Shown here piece by piece: positions 15,908 to 25,313 of a stretch of 64,000 bases of DNA. Within the stretch, counting starts at the first letter, position 1; the number at the start of each line of letters is the position of its first letter. Origin of the DNA: Subtercola frigoramans (GTDB taxonomy: Bacteria; Actinomycetota; Actinomycetes; Actinomycetales; Microbacteriaceae); contig NZ_JAFBBU010000001.1 in the NCBI RefSeq assembly GCF_016907385.1, positions 3,472,001 to 3,536,000 of the forward strand. Reading direction: 5' to 3'. The translations under genes and the position numbers were made by a program. The notes below the pieces were generated by a model. It worked only from the letters and a program-made list of their open reading frames with translations. It had not been told where the DNA came from and did not search any database.

Positions 15908-18268
15908 CTACTTCGACCCCGACCCGGGCTCCACGCCCATGGCCGCAGTCAGTGCTGACTTCAGATACGGTGCCAGTGTCGTCGCGAAGGTGTTCGTGAG
16001 GTGATCCTGGTCGCGGTAGACGTTCGCCCCGCCGATCACCGCGAAACAGTCTGTCGCACTGCAGAACGTGCTGCTGAAGTCGAGCAGCATCACCTTGTCA
16101 CCGGCCGCAGCTGACGATGCAACTGCCATCGCAACCGGCGGGTCTGCGACGAGAGCATCTGCCCTGGGTTCGACGCAGTCGACGGACGCTGCTGCCGGCG
16201 TCGTGGTGCGAAGGCACTTGTTCGGATCATCGGCCCAGACAGGGTTGTCCACCATGGTCACGACCGGGGTGCCCTTCGCCGTCACTTCGGCCCACGCGCC
16301 ACTGAATCCGATGGCGAGAGCCGTCCCGTCACGCGAACCTCCGGGCGACGTCGCATCGGCGAGCGCAGCCGTGAAGACGACGTCGAACGGCTGCACGGCG
16401 GCGAGCTCGGTCGACAGGTGTGCACGCCAGGTGGCGCACGACGCCGAGAAGGCATCGTTGCCGGGCAGCGGGTCAGTGCTCCACGGGCATCCGCCCTTGA
16501 TGTAGGTGGTCAACGCCCAGCCGTTGTCGTTTGCGAGCTGGATGAACGGCTGAAGCAGCGCGAAGGCGTGACTGTCGCCGATCAACGCCACACGCTTCGC
16601 CGCCGGGTCGCTCGAACCGAAATGGCAGGCGAACAGCGCAGAGTCGTTCAGTGTGACGAGGCACTCCGGGTGACTCGGGCGATCGGCGTTGCCGAAGCCG
16701 GGCGACGGGATGATCGTGTCGGCCAGCGCCGGGTTCACGCAGCCAGGCGTGGTCGGCGCGGGCGCGGGCAGCTGTGACGTCTCTGGGAGACCAGCAGCAC
16801 TGTCGATGATCACGGTGCCGTCTGCCGCGGCCGCAGCCACGGCAGCGCTCGCACCGAACCCGCTCACGACAGCGCCGGGCCCGGATGCGGCACCGAAGCA
16901 CTCGGGCGGGCTCGCGACGGTGGCCGCCAGTTCGCTCGCGGCCGCGTCGTACTTGGGCTGCTGCACCGCCCACACACCGCCGATCACCAGGGTCATGACG
17001 CCCATGCCGGCCACCATCATGCCGAAGGTGCGGCGGGGCCTGCGCGCAGGGGAAGCCCAGAACTGCCAGCGCCGCGCGGGGTCTTCGACGAACTTCTTCG
17101 TCAGCCACGCCAGCACGAAGGCGAGCGCGAACAGGGCTACCCGGTTGTAGATCGACAGCCCCCAACCCGGAACGAACGGCGCGATCACAATCAGCGGCCA
17201 GTGCCAGAGGTAGAGCGAATACGAAATGTCGCCGATGAACCGCGGCACCCGCATGCTCAACACCCGGCCACTGTCGTACCACCGCGTGGAGCGGTGGGCA
17301 ACGATGATCGCAGCGGTTCCCAGCACCGGCAGCAGGGCGGCGTAACCGGGGAACGGCGTGTTGCGGTCGAAGGTGAACCCCGCATACAAGAGTGCGACGA
17401 TGCCCGCATACCCCAGCGCGTTGCTGAGCCAGCCGCGGGTCGGCCGCAACCGGGGCAGTAGGGCCAACAGTGCCCCGACCCCGAACTCCCACACCCGGGT
17501 GTAGGTGACGAAGTAGGCCGAAGCGGGGTCGTTCTTCGTGTACACCACAGACAGGACGAACGACAGGATGCTCGCCGCCGCCACCAGCGTGATCATGGCG
17601 TTCCACCGGCCGTTGGCCGCGAATCTCGCTCCGAGGGCTGAACCCAGACCCGGGCTGGTACCGGGAGCGCTTGAAGCGGGCGCACCGGTGCGGGACTTGC
17701 GCAGCCGGTTCACCCCGAACGCCGAGGCGCCCAGGAGCAGGATCGGCCAGACCAGGTAGAACTGCTCTTCGAGCGAGAGCGACCAGTAGTGCTGAACGAG
17801 AGACGCGTCGTTCGACGCGGCCAGGTAGTCGACCGAGTTCGCTGCGAGCGCCCAGTTCTCCACATAGAACGTGCTCGCGATGATCTCGCGTACGTTCTCG
17901 GTGAGGGCGCTCAGCGGCATCACGACGAGCAGGGCGATCGCACTGAACACGAGCACGAGCAGCGATGCCGGCAGAAGCCGCCTCACACGCTTTGCCCAGA
18001 AGTTCGGCAGTCTGATGCGGTCGGTGCGCTCGAGCTCCCGTGAGAGCTGCTGCGTGATGAGAAAACCGGAGATCACGAAGAAGACATCGACACCGATGTA
18101 CCCGCCGGTCAGGCGCCCCGGCTCGAAGTGGTAGATGACGACCAGGAGTACCGCGATCGCGCGCAACCCCTGGATGTGCGGCATGAAATGCGAGGGAGCG
18201 GAGGTGGTGCCGGGTGTGCCGAGGGCGGTGCCCACACCGGACCTGCCGTGCCTGCTCGAGGTTTTCAT
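15908..18268 (-). CDS. Acyltransferase-3/SGNH fusion (OafA/OatA-like O-acyltransferase)
   Basis: About 786 residues. Residues ~30-420 form the ten-helix acyltransferase_3 domain, starting IQGLRAIAVLLVVIYHF with the catalytic His region and VDVFFVISGFLITQQ. After an extracellular linker, residues ~560-786 form an SGNH hydrolase-like domain with ALIGDSHAFAL (Ser nucleophile) and a C-terminal YRDQDHLTN (Asp/His). Such fusions O-acetylate cell-wall peptidoglycan or surface polysaccharides. ATG at 18268 (MKTSSRHG) is the best start; upstream frame to 18328 overlaps the promoter of the divergent gene. The acceptor here is unknown. Confidence 0.88.
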   Translation of the reverse strand: MKTSSRHGRSGVGTALGTPGTTSAPSHFMPHIQGLRAIAVLLVVIYHFEPGRLTGGYIGVDVFFVISGFLITQQLSRELERTDRIRLPNFWAKRVRRLLPASLLVLVFSAIALLVVMPLSALTENVREIIASTFYVENWALAANSVDYLAASNDASLVQHYWSLSLEEQFYLVWPILLLGASAFGVNRLRKSRTGAPASSAPGTSPGLGSALGARFAANGRWNAMITLVAAASILSFVLSVVYTKNDPASAYFVTYTRVWEFGVGALLALLPRLRPTRGWLSNALGYAGIVALLYAGFTFDRNTPFPGYAALLPVLGTAAIIVAHRSTRWYDSGRVLSMRVPRFIGDISYSLYLWHWPLIVIAPFVPGWGLSIYNRVALFALAFVLAWLTKKFVEDPARRWQFWASPARRPRRTFGMMVAGMGVMTLVIGGVWAVQQPKYDAAASELAATVASPPECFGAASGPGAVVSGFGASAAVAAAAADGTVIIDSAAGLPETSQLPAPAPTTPGCVNPALADTIIPSPGFGNADRPSHPECLVTLNDSALFACHFGSSDPAAKRVALIGDSHAFALLQPFIQLANDNGWALTTYIKGGCPWSTDPLPGNDAFSASCATWRAHLSTELAAVQPFDVVFTAALADATSPGGSRDGTALAIGFSGAWAEVTAKGTPVVTMVDNPVWADDPNKCLRTTTPAAASVDCVEPRADALVADPPVAMAVASSAAAGDKVMLLDFSSTFCSATDCFAVIGGANVYRDQDHLTNTFATTLAPYLKSALTAAMGVEPGSGSK

Positions 18269-18396
18269 ATCGCCCCATGGTACTTCGGCGCATCCTGACG
18301 TATCCTCCGACCCGGCGTCGGTGCACAATTCGACCGGCTCCCCTCGGTTGTGGAGGAGCTGTTCTGCTCGAACAGTCGGAGGCCTATCCTGTGACT

Positions 18397-18843
18397 ATGA
18401 AATTTCGCACGACCCTGCGGGCCAGTGGCAAGACGGCCACGGGAATCCATGTACCGACAGACGTCTACGAGTCGCTCGGCACCGCCAAGCGTCACGCCGT
18501 GAACGTCACGATCAACGGGTATTCCTACCGCAGCACGGTGACGCCCTATCGCGGCGAGATCATGCTGCCGGTCAGCGCTGAGGTGCGCTCGGGGGCAGGA
18601 ATCGCGGCCGGCGACGAGATCGACGTCGACCTCGTGCTCGACGACCAGCCTCGCGAAGTGACCGTTCCTGACGATTTCGCCGCTGCCCTCGACGCCGAGC
18701 CTGCCGCCCGCACCTTCTTCGACTCGCTCTCGTACAGCAACAAACGCCGACTCACCGTCTCGATCGACGATGCCAAGACACCCGAGACCCGCCGGCGGCG
18801 CATCGAGAAGTCCGTGGCCACTCTCGCCACGGGATCCCTCTAG
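18397..18843 (+). CDS. DUF1905/YdeI-like protein
   Basis: A 148-residue protein. Residues 1-80 match the DUF1905 beta-barrel domain (RTTLRASGKTATGIHVPTDVYESLG ... AGDEIDVDLVLD). Residues 88-148 match the YdeI/OmpD-associated segment (VPDDFAAALDAEPAARTFFDSLSYSNKRR ... RRRRIEKSV). The family occurs widely in Actinobacteria without known function. GTG at 18391 is in frame just before the ATG and could be the start (V-T-M). Divergent from the acyltransferase, 128 bp apart. Confidence 0.82.
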   Translation: MKFRTTLRASGKTATGIHVPTDVYESLGTAKRHAVNVTINGYSYRSTVTPYRGEIMLPVSAEVRSGAGIAAGDEIDVDLVLDDQPREVTVPDDFAAALDAEPAARTFFDSLSYSNKRRLTVSIDDAKTPETRRRRIEKSVATLATGSL

Positions 18844-19026
18844 CGTTCACGCCCGAAGCGTCTCACGGGCTGCAGACGCACTTTAGTCGCTCAAAGCAGC
18901 GCGTTCGCGCAACAAAACCTCCAGATCATCACGAAACTGCGGCGGGATCTTGCCTAGGGTCGAGAGTCAGAGGATGCCCGCCAACCCGTGTGGCGCACCT
19001 CTGTCATTTCTCGATGGGAGGTTCTC

Positions 19027-20553
19027 ATGTCAACTCGAATCACTGCGCGTCGCTCTTCCCCAGACCGACTCACCGCTGACCAATTCACCACAAGCGCAAT
19101 CGCTGGCGAACCGGAGGTGGTCGAAGATGAGGCCTCCGGCCACTCGGGCCGAGCATCCATGTCGCCTGCATGGCGCTCGCTGAAATCTGCTGTCACGCTG
19201 CTTCGCGCCTTCCAAGAGCCGGACGGCTCCGTGCGTCTCAGGCCCGACACCAAGTCGGGCGCTGAAACACCGAGCGTAGACGCAGACCCACGCGCAGACC
19301 CAGAAGCAGTGGTCGACCGCGCGCTTCTCGACGACGTTGTTTCAAGGATCGCAGCGAGCCTGCGAGAACTGGCGTTCGAGTTCGCCCACGATGCCCTCTA
19401 TCTCGAGGCGAGTGCAGTCGATTTCGAGCGCTGGGCCTCCGAGGGCTATGCCGTTCCCGACTTTCTCGACTCGCTCACCGCGTTCCACCCCGAGCATCAC
19501 CGGGTCGATGGGCTTAGACACGTCGTCGTCTTTCCGATGTTCACGCAGAACGGCAGTACCCAACGACTCTTCGAGGCTGTTGCGGTCGAGGTCATCTGGC
19601 CGGAGTTCGTGGCCGAGCTCGAAGCCGGCGACTACTCGAATGCGCTCTTCGTGCCCATCCGCTTTCTGGACTTCACCGATGGGTACGACACCAACTCGGC
19701 GGTGCTCTTCCCCGAAACCGTCGCGATGCGCGCGATCCCTGCCTTCACCTGGGGTGCGATCTTCGCCGACCGCGAAGCAGCCCGGTTCCGGCTCGTGGTG
19801 CGCGAAGCCGCGGAGATCACCAGGCTCGAGCTCCCGGCCGCGGCACAGGAGCCGCTCGACGACCAGGAATTGGCCGAAGAGACCTTCGTCATGTGGGACC
19901 TCATCCACGACCGCACGCACATGCGCGGGGACCTACCCTTCGACCCGTTCATGATCAAGCAGCGCATGCCGTACTTCCTCTACACGCTCGAGGAGCTGCG
20001 CTGCGACCTGACCGCCTTTCGTGAGGCCGTTCGCATCGAGCGCGAAGCGGCCCTGCCCGCCCACACCCTCGAAACCGCGCACCGAGTGCAGTACGCGATC
20101 ATCTTCGACCGCATCTTCCGATTCGCCCTGACCGGCAGCCGCGTTCGCAACTACGACGGCCTCGGCGGCCAACTGCTCTTTGCCTGGCTGCACCAGCACC
20201 GCGTACTGCACTGGACAGACACCCGCCTCACCATCGACTGGCCCGAGGTCGCCGACGTCGTTATCGCCCTCGGCGCGGCGATCGACGAGCTGTACTGGCG
20301 TTCGATTGACCGCCCGAAGGTCGCCCACTGGCTCGCCGCCTATGAACTGGTCTCGGCGACCGTCACCCCGAGTCCCTCCTCGGTCTGGGCGAAGGGCCCG
20401 GATGCCCTGCCGCTCGACGGCGCACCACGAGGTCTCACCGACGCCGTGTTGCCCGACGAGTTCCCGCTGTCGATGTTCTACGAGGCACTGAACAAGAAGA
20501 TGTCAGGCGTCATCGAGTCGACGGCCGGAATCACCGCGCTCGACGCGCGCTGA
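19027..20553 (+). CDS. DUF6421-like protein (possible metal-binding HDxxH)
   Basis: A 508-residue soluble protein that resembles the actinobacterial DUF6421 family as I remember it; no function is known. The GGGAGG ribosome-binding site just upstream supports ATG at 19027. The first ~110 residues are low-complexity and variable. From residue ~115 on the sequence is well-folded alpha/beta. The stretch WDLIHDRTHMRGDLPFDPFMIKQRMP, then YTLEELRCDL, gives His-Asp-x-x-His followed ~25 residues later by Glu-Glu, which resembles a degenerate HExxH...E zinc site. That reading is speculation. It stands between two unrelated genes. Confidence 0.7.
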   Translation: MSTRITARRSSPDRLTADQFTTSAIAGEPEVVEDEASGHSGRASMSPAWRSLKSAVTLLRAFQEPDGSVRLRPDTKSGAETPSVDADPRADPEAVVDRALLDDVVSRIAASLRELAFEFAHDALYLEASAVDFERWASEGYAVPDFLDSLTAFHPEHHRVDGLRHVVVFPMFTQNGSTQRLFEAVAVEVIWPEFVAELEAGDYSNALFVPIRFLDFTDGYDTNSAVLFPETVAMRAIPAFTWGAIFADREAARFRLVVREAAEITRLELPAAAQEPLDDQELAEETFVMWDLIHDRTHMRGDLPFDPFMIKQRMPYFLYTLEELRCDLTAFREAVRIEREAALPAHTLETAHRVQYAIIFDRIFRFALTGSRVRNYDGLGGQLLFAWLHQHRVLHWTDTRLTIDWPEVADVVIALGAAIDELYWRSIDRPKVAHWLAAYELVSATVTPSPSSVWAKGPDALPLDGAPRGLTDAVLPDEFPLSMFYEALNKKMSGVIESTAGITALDAR

Positions 20554-20624
20554 CGCGCACCGACGACGCCCGCGCGCTGTGTGGGCGAACCCTGCGCGGG
20601 CGCGCGCGGCCGAGACCGGTTCCG

Positions 20625-20693
20625 CCACGGAATAGTCCACGCTGAATCGCGCGTGCACGCTGCACGCGACACCGCGTGTGGACTATTCCGTGG
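20625..20693. repeat. Long perfect hairpin with nested palindrome in the 326-bp gap 20554-20879
   Basis: Outer arms CCACGGAATAGTCCAC (20625-20640) and GTGGACTATTCCGTGG (20678-20693) are perfectly complementary. Inside lies CGCGTGCA-CGC-TGCACGCG (20650-20668). A degenerate second copy without a right arm follows (CCACGAATCGTCCACC at 20747-20762 and a CTCGCGTGCAC-like core near 20779-20800). Nothing else is seen in this intergenic gap except the promoter region of the aldolase gene. Confidence 0.85.
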
Positions 20694-20879
20694 ACGGGCG
20701 CCCTGGCGTGAACCCCGTGCCGGGCCACCGATTCGGGGTCTCTCGCCCACGAATCGTCCACCCGTTCATCCACACTCAGTCTCGCGTGCACACAGCTCGC
20801 GCGCCGACAGTGTCACATCCGGGCGTTTGCTGCGCCAAATGCAAGAGACGTGCACCTGTCGTGAGAGAGACTGGATGCT

Positions 20880-22052
20880 GTGACCGACGCAGCCCCCACA
20901 ACTCCCTCCACTCAACCGACCACCGCGGCACTTCCACCAGGCACACCCGACACCGCGCCAAAGTCAGCCACCGCGGCAGCAGGCGCGCTCTCCTTCGAAC
21001 CCGGGCAGCGCCTGCACGACCCCGCGCTCCGGGGCTTCGCGTCGGACAACTATGCGGGCGTGCATCCAGAGATTCTGGCCGCCCTCGCCGCGGCCAACGA
21101 GGGCCACCAGATCGCGTACGGCGAAGACGTCTACACCGCCCGGCTGCAGCAGGTGATGCAGGGTCACTTCGGCGAACAGGCTACCGCCTTCCCCGTGTTC
21201 AACGGCACGGGCGCCAACGTGCTCAGCCTGCAGTCGATGCTGCCGCGCTGGGGCGCCGTGGTCTGCGCGAGCACGGCGCACATCAACACCGACGAGAACG
21301 CGGCCCCCGAACGCGTGGGCGGTCTCAAGCTGCTGACCGTCGAAGCGCCAGAGGGCAAGCTCACCCCCGAACTCATCGACCGCGAGGCCTGGGGTTGGGG
21401 CGACGAGCACCGCGCGCAGCCCCTCGCCGTGTCGATCACGCAGAGCACCGAGCTCGGCACTCTCTACACGCCGCAGGAGATCCGTGCGATCGCCGACCAC
21501 GTGCACGATCGCGGCATGCGCCTGCACCTCGACGGCGCCCGCCTGTCGAACGCCGCAGCCTCACTCGGTGTGCCGCTCCGCGAGTTCACCACCGACGCCG
21601 GCGTCGACGTGCTCTCGTACGGCGGGACCAAGAACGGCCTGCTCTACGGCGAGGCCGTCGTCGTGCTCGACCCCGCGGCATCCGACGGCCTCAGCTACCT
21701 CCGCAAGATGAACATGCAGCTCGCGTCGAAGATGCGCTTCGTTTCGGCCCAGCTGATCGCCCTGCTCGAAGGCGACCTGTGGCTGCGATCGGCTTCACAC
21801 TCGAACGCCATGGCCCAGCGGCTGCGAGCAGCAGTCGAGCGGATGCCCGGGGTCACGCTGACCCAGCCGACCCAGTCGAACGCGGTGTTCGCCATCGTGC
21901 CGCCCGGGGTCGCCGACGCGCTTCGTGAGGTGTTCCGCTTCTACGACTGGAACAACGCCACCGGTGAGGTGCGCTGGATGTGCTCATTCGACACGACCGA
22001 GCACGACGTCGATGCCTTCACGGCTGCCCTCGGCACTCTCCTCCCCGCCTAA
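20880..22052 (+). CDS. Threonine aldolase-family PLP enzyme (low-specificity L-threonine aldolase/beta-eliminating lyase)
   Basis: A 390-residue fold-type I PLP enzyme that would cleave threonine or allo-threonine to glycine and acetaldehyde. The family start FASDNYAGVHPEILAAL, the cofactor-stacking region FNGTGANVLSL, HLDGARLSNAA (Asp/Arg near the pyridine ring) and the Schiff-base lysine in SYGGTKNGLL are all visible. The GTG at 20880 gives a 40-residue Pro/Thr/Ala-rich N-terminal extension; a later start is possible but none is better supported. A strong hairpin follows the stop. Confidence 0.88.
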   Translation: MTDAAPTTPSTQPTTAALPPGTPDTAPKSATAAAGALSFEPGQRLHDPALRGFASDNYAGVHPEILAALAAANEGHQIAYGEDVYTARLQQVMQGHFGEQATAFPVFNGTGANVLSLQSMLPRWGAVVCASTAHINTDENAAPERVGGLKLLTVEAPEGKLTPELIDREAWGWGDEHRAQPLAVSITQSTELGTLYTPQEIRAIADHVHDRGMRLHLDGARLSNAAASLGVPLREFTTDAGVDVLSYGGTKNGLLYGEAVVVLDPAASDGLSYLRKMNMQLASKMRFVSAQLIALLEGDLWLRSASHSNAMAQRLRAAVERMPGVTLTQPTQSNAVFAIVPPGVADALREVFRFYDWNNATGEVRWMCSFDTTEHDVDAFTAALGTLLPA

Positions 22053-22083
22053 CCCCCTCCCCCCCTCCATCCAAACCGTTGGC

Positions 22084-22134
22084 TGTACCAACTTCTGCGG
22101 CATCGGACGAGGAATAGCAGCAGAAGTTGGTACA
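22084..22134. terminator. 15-bp perfect stem-loop after the threonine aldolase gene
   Basis: TGTACCAACTTCTGC (22084-22098) pairs with GCAGAAGTTGGTACA (22120-22134). With two mismatches the stem extends to about 21 bp. The loop is 21 nt and no U-run follows, so it may be a stem-loop terminator or a member of the intergenic hairpin class seen elsewhere in the window. Confidence 0.7.
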
Positions 22135-22268
22135 CCCAAGTGCGGGGCGGTAGGACGGGACCGAGGAACGATACGCTCGCATGGAATATTGTGCGAGAAC
22201 ACATGTTGTACAGAACGTGGCAACGGCGCCTCACCATCACTGGCAGAGAATCCCAAGGAGCCACAACC

Positions 22269-22865
22269 ATGACACTCATCGACACCACTGCGCCCACTCG
22301 CACCGCTGAAACCAGCACCCCCATTCTCGACGTTCTGGCAGAGCGCTGGAGCCCGCGGTCCTTCGACCCCACTGCAGATGTCACCGAAGCAGACCTCACC
22401 GCAGCCCTCGAAGCAGCCCGCTGGTCGGCATCAGCGGCCAACACGCAGCCGTGGAAGTTCATCGTCGCCCGCCGCGGCACCCCGACGTTCGACCTGATCA
22501 ACGAGAACCTGATGGGCTTCAACCAGGTCTGGACGCCGAACGCGGCAGTGCTGATCGTCAACGTCGCCGAGGTCATCGACGAGAGCGGCAAGCCGCAGCG
22601 CTGGGCCTTGTACGACCTCGGGCAGGCTGCCGCGAGCCTCGCGATCCAGGCTCACGCCGACGGGCTGCATGTGCACCAGATGGGCGGCATCCAGGCTGAA
22701 GGACTTCGCACTGCGTTCGGCCTCGACGAGCGGTGGGAGCCCCTGACCGTCACCGCACTCGGCGTGGTCGCCCCCGCTGCCGACCTTCCTGACGAGGCGA
22801 CGCGCGCCCGTGAGGTTGCGCCGCGCGTGCGCAAGCCCCTCGCCGAGATCGTCGTCGGTCTCTGA
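22269..22865 (+). CDS. Nitroreductase-family FMN oxidoreductase
   Basis: A 198-residue nitroreductase. The FMN-binding N-terminal segment LAERWSPRSFDPTADV and the ARWSASAANTQPWKFIVARR motif are typical; AVYDLG-like ALYDLGQAAASLAIQAHADGLHVHQMGGI is the dimer/FMN region. AAGGAG lies upstream of ATG 22269, which also marks the homology start. These enzymes reduce nitro or quinone compounds with NAD(P)H; native substrate unknown. Confidence 0.88.
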   Translation: MTLIDTTAPTRTAETSTPILDVLAERWSPRSFDPTADVTEADLTAALEAARWSASAANTQPWKFIVARRGTPTFDLINENLMGFNQVWTPNAAVLIVNVAEVIDESGKPQRWALYDLGQAAASLAIQAHADGLHVHQMGGIQAEGLRTAFGLDERWEPLTVTALGVVAPAADLPDEATRAREVAPRVRKPLAEIVVGL

Positions 22866-22872
22866 CCTCAAC

Positions 22873-22977
22873 GCCGGTTGAGGGAGGCGAGCGCGGCGGG
22901 CATAGCCCGGCGTATCGAAACCCCCACACGAAACTGGTTTCGATACGCCCCACAGGTGGGGCTACTCAACCGACGGC
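22873..22977. repeat. Inverted pair of GGTTGAG...CGTATCGAAACC repeats
   Basis: One copy reads GGTTGAG...CGTATCGAAACC rightwards (22873-22925); the second reads the other way, GGTTTCGATACGCC...CTACTCAACC (22936-22977). Together they form a long imperfect hairpin between the nitroreductase and acs genes. Related copies are at 35834-35866 and, partly, 30221-30240. Confidence 0.8.
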
Positions 22978-23049
22978 CAAGGGGCGGGCTGTTACATCGC
23001 GTGACGCGGGTGCGGCCGAAGCCTGCCGCGACGAGGTAGCGTCGAACGA

Positions 23050-25188
23050 GTGTCAGCCACCATCGAGAACCTCCTCAGCGAGAATCGCCTCTATCCGCCG
23101 AGCGAGGCGTTCTCCTCCGCCGCGAACGTCGACGCCGGTGAATATGAACGTGCAGCCGCCGATCCCGTCGCCCACTGGGAACAGCAGGCAGATCGCCTCG
23201 ACTGGCACGAGCGCTGGCACACGGCGCACACCTGGCAGCCCGCCACCCCGCTCTCCCGCGGAGACGCGTGGACGGCGTTTGGCAACGGCAGCGTCGAAAG
23301 CGATCCGAGCGCCATCGGCATGGCACCCGCAGACTTCACCGGACTGGATGTCGACGGCGAACCCCTGCTGAGCATCCCGAGCGCCCAGTGGTTCGTCGGC
23401 GGAAAACTGAACGTCGCCGTCAACTGTGTCGACCGGCACGTGGGTGCGGGTCGAGGCGACGTGGTCGCAATCAACTTCGAGGGCGAGCCGGGCGACCGCG
23501 AGCAGATCACCTACTCCGAGCTTCAGCGCCGCGTGGCGAAGGCCGCGAACGCGCTCACTGCTCTCGGTATCGTGGCCGGCGACCGTGTCGTCGTGTACCT
23601 GCCCGTCATCCCCGAGACGATCGTCGTCACGTTGGCGATCGCGCGTATCGGGGCAATCCACTCGCTCGTGTTCGGTGGGTTCTCGGCCGAGGCGCTGAAG
23701 TTCCGGGTCGAAGACACGGGCGCCAAGCTGCTGGTCACCAGCGACGGGCAGTTCCGGCGGGGCAAGGCTGTGCCGGTCAAGGCGAACGCCGACGAGGCCG
23801 TGGCCGGCCCCGAGAACGGCGTGAACACCGTCGAGCATGTGCTGGTCATCCGTCGCACCGGAGACCTCACACCCGAGCTGCCGTGGACCCCCGGGCGCGA
23901 CGTGTGGTGGCACGACGTGGTCGACACGCAGCCAGACACACACGAGGCAGAGTACTTCGACTCCGAGCATCCACTGTTCATCATCTACACCAGCGGCACG
24001 ACCGGTAAACCCAAGGGCCTCGTGCACACCAGCGGGGGCTACCTGACGCAGGCCAGCTGGAGCCACTGGGCCGCCTTCGACGCAAAGCCCACCGACGTCT
24101 ACTGGTGCACCGCCGACCTCGCCTGGGTCACCGCACACACCTACGTTCTCTACGGCCCGTTTTCGAACGGTGCGACGAGCGTCATCTACGAGGGCACGCC
24201 GAACACCCCGCACTCTGGCCGGCACTTCGAGATCATCGAACGGTACGGCGTCACCACGTACTACACGGCACCAACGCTGATCCGCACGTTCATGACGTGG
24301 TTCCCCGACCGTTTGCCGGGCGAGTTCGACCTGTCGAGCATCCGGCTGCTCGGTACCGTCGGTGAGGCGATCAACCCCGAGGCCTGGGTGTGGTTCCACG
24401 AGCAGGTCGGCGGCGGGCGGGCGCCGATCGTCGACACCTGGTGGCAGTCAGAGACGGGCTCGGCCGTCATTGCGCCGTTGCCCGGCGTCACCACGCTGAA
24501 GCCCGGCTCAGCAACGTTCGCGCTGCCCGGACTCACCGCGCGCATCGTCGACGAGCAGGGCGAACAGGTGCCGTTCGGATCAGGGGGCTACCTCGTTCTC
24601 GACGGTACGTGGCCGTCGATGGCCCGAACCGTCTGGGGCAACCCCGAGCGATACCGCGACTCGTACTGGCGGAAGTACGCGGCACAGGGCTTCTTCTTTG
24701 CCGGCGACGGCGCCAAGTACGACCACGAGGGCTACATCTGGCTGCTTGGGCGCGTCGACGACGTGATCAACGTGTCGGGGCACCGCCTCTCGACCATCGA
24801 GATCGAGTCGGCGCTGGTTTCGCACGCGCACGTCGGCGAAGCAGGCGTGGTCGGGGTCACCGACGCGACGACGGGCGAGGCGATCGCCGCGTTCGTGATC
24901 CCCTCCCGCGACATCTCGGCTCAGGACGCTGCAGACCCCGCCTTCTGGGCGACCCTCGAGGCCGAGCTGGCCGCCGTTCTGCGCGCGCATGTGACCCGCG
25001 AGATCGGCGCCATCGCCAAGCCTCGTGACCTCATCGTCGTGCCGGACCTGCCGAAGACACGTTCGGGCAAGATCATGCGGCGCCTGCTCGGCGATCTGGT
25101 GGATGGCCGCCCCCTCGGCGACACGACGTCGCTGCAAGACGAAACCGTGCCTCACCGCATCGCCGCCATTCTTGCATCCAGACCCTGA
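23050..25188 (+). CDS. acs: Acetyl-CoA synthetase-like AMP-forming acyl-CoA ligase
   Basis: A 712-residue ANL-superfamily ligase that would activate acetate (or a similar short acid) to its CoA ester via an adenylate. Motifs: ACAS_N start, A3 loop YTSGTTGKPKG (about residue 315), substrate-pocket VDTWWQSETG retaining the Trp typical of acetate specificity, A8 hinge region YIWLLGRVDDVINVSGHRLS, and C-terminal PKTRSGKIMRRLL with the acetylatable lysine. Where canonical Acs has GWVTGHSY this protein has AWVTAHTY, so a non-standard paralog or different acid is possible. It is ~60 residues longer than usual Acs. GTG start at 23050. Confidence 0.87.
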   Translation: MSATIENLLSENRLYPPSEAFSSAANVDAGEYERAAADPVAHWEQQADRLDWHERWHTAHTWQPATPLSRGDAWTAFGNGSVESDPSAIGMAPADFTGLDVDGEPLLSIPSAQWFVGGKLNVAVNCVDRHVGAGRGDVVAINFEGEPGDREQITYSELQRRVAKAANALTALGIVAGDRVVVYLPVIPETIVVTLAIARIGAIHSLVFGGFSAEALKFRVEDTGAKLLVTSDGQFRRGKAVPVKANADEAVAGPENGVNTVEHVLVIRRTGDLTPELPWTPGRDVWWHDVVDTQPDTHEAEYFDSEHPLFIIYTSGTTGKPKGLVHTSGGYLTQASWSHWAAFDAKPTDVYWCTADLAWVTAHTYVLYGPFSNGATSVIYEGTPNTPHSGRHFEIIERYGVTTYYTAPTLIRTFMTWFPDRLPGEFDLSSIRLLGTVGEAINPEAWVWFHEQVGGGRAPIVDTWWQSETGSAVIAPLPGVTTLKPGSATFALPGLTARIVDEQGEQVPFGSGGYLVLDGTWPSMARTVWGNPERYRDSYWRKYAAQGFFFAGDGAKYDHEGYIWLLGRVDDVINVSGHRLSTIEIESALVSHAHVGEAGVVGVTDATTGEAIAAFVIPSRDISAQDAADPAFWATLEAELAAVLRAHVTREIGAIAKPRDLIVVPDLPKTRSGKIMRRLLGDLVDGRPLGDTTSLQDETVPHRIAAILASRP

Positions 25189-25209
25189 CCCTGCGCGCTG
25201 GAGCTATAA

Positions 25210-25232
25210 GCGAGCATCCAGTGGATGCTCGC
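25210..25232. terminator. Hairpin GCGAGCATCC-AGT-GGATGCTCGC after acs
   Basis: A perfect 10-bp stem with a 3-nt loop, 21 nt after the acs stop. A second hairpin, CCGACAGAG-CTACG-CTCTGTCGG, follows at 25246-25268. Neither has a U-run. Confidence 0.65.
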
Positions 25233-25313
25233 CGCGACGCCAGCGCCGACAGAGCTACGCTCTGTCGGGACAACGCGATTGCGATCCACCTCACCGCACC
25301 CCGGCCAGGCAAG

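Noticed and set aside
15793..15999. Small plus-strand open frame encoding Gly-Ile repeats
   Set aside because: It is only the translated hexamer repeat and overlaps the end of the acyltransferase gene; no ribosome-binding site.
16473..18326. 617-codon minus-strand open frame rich in Arg/His
   Set aside because: Shadow frame of the acyltransferase on the same strand; no domain-like sequence.
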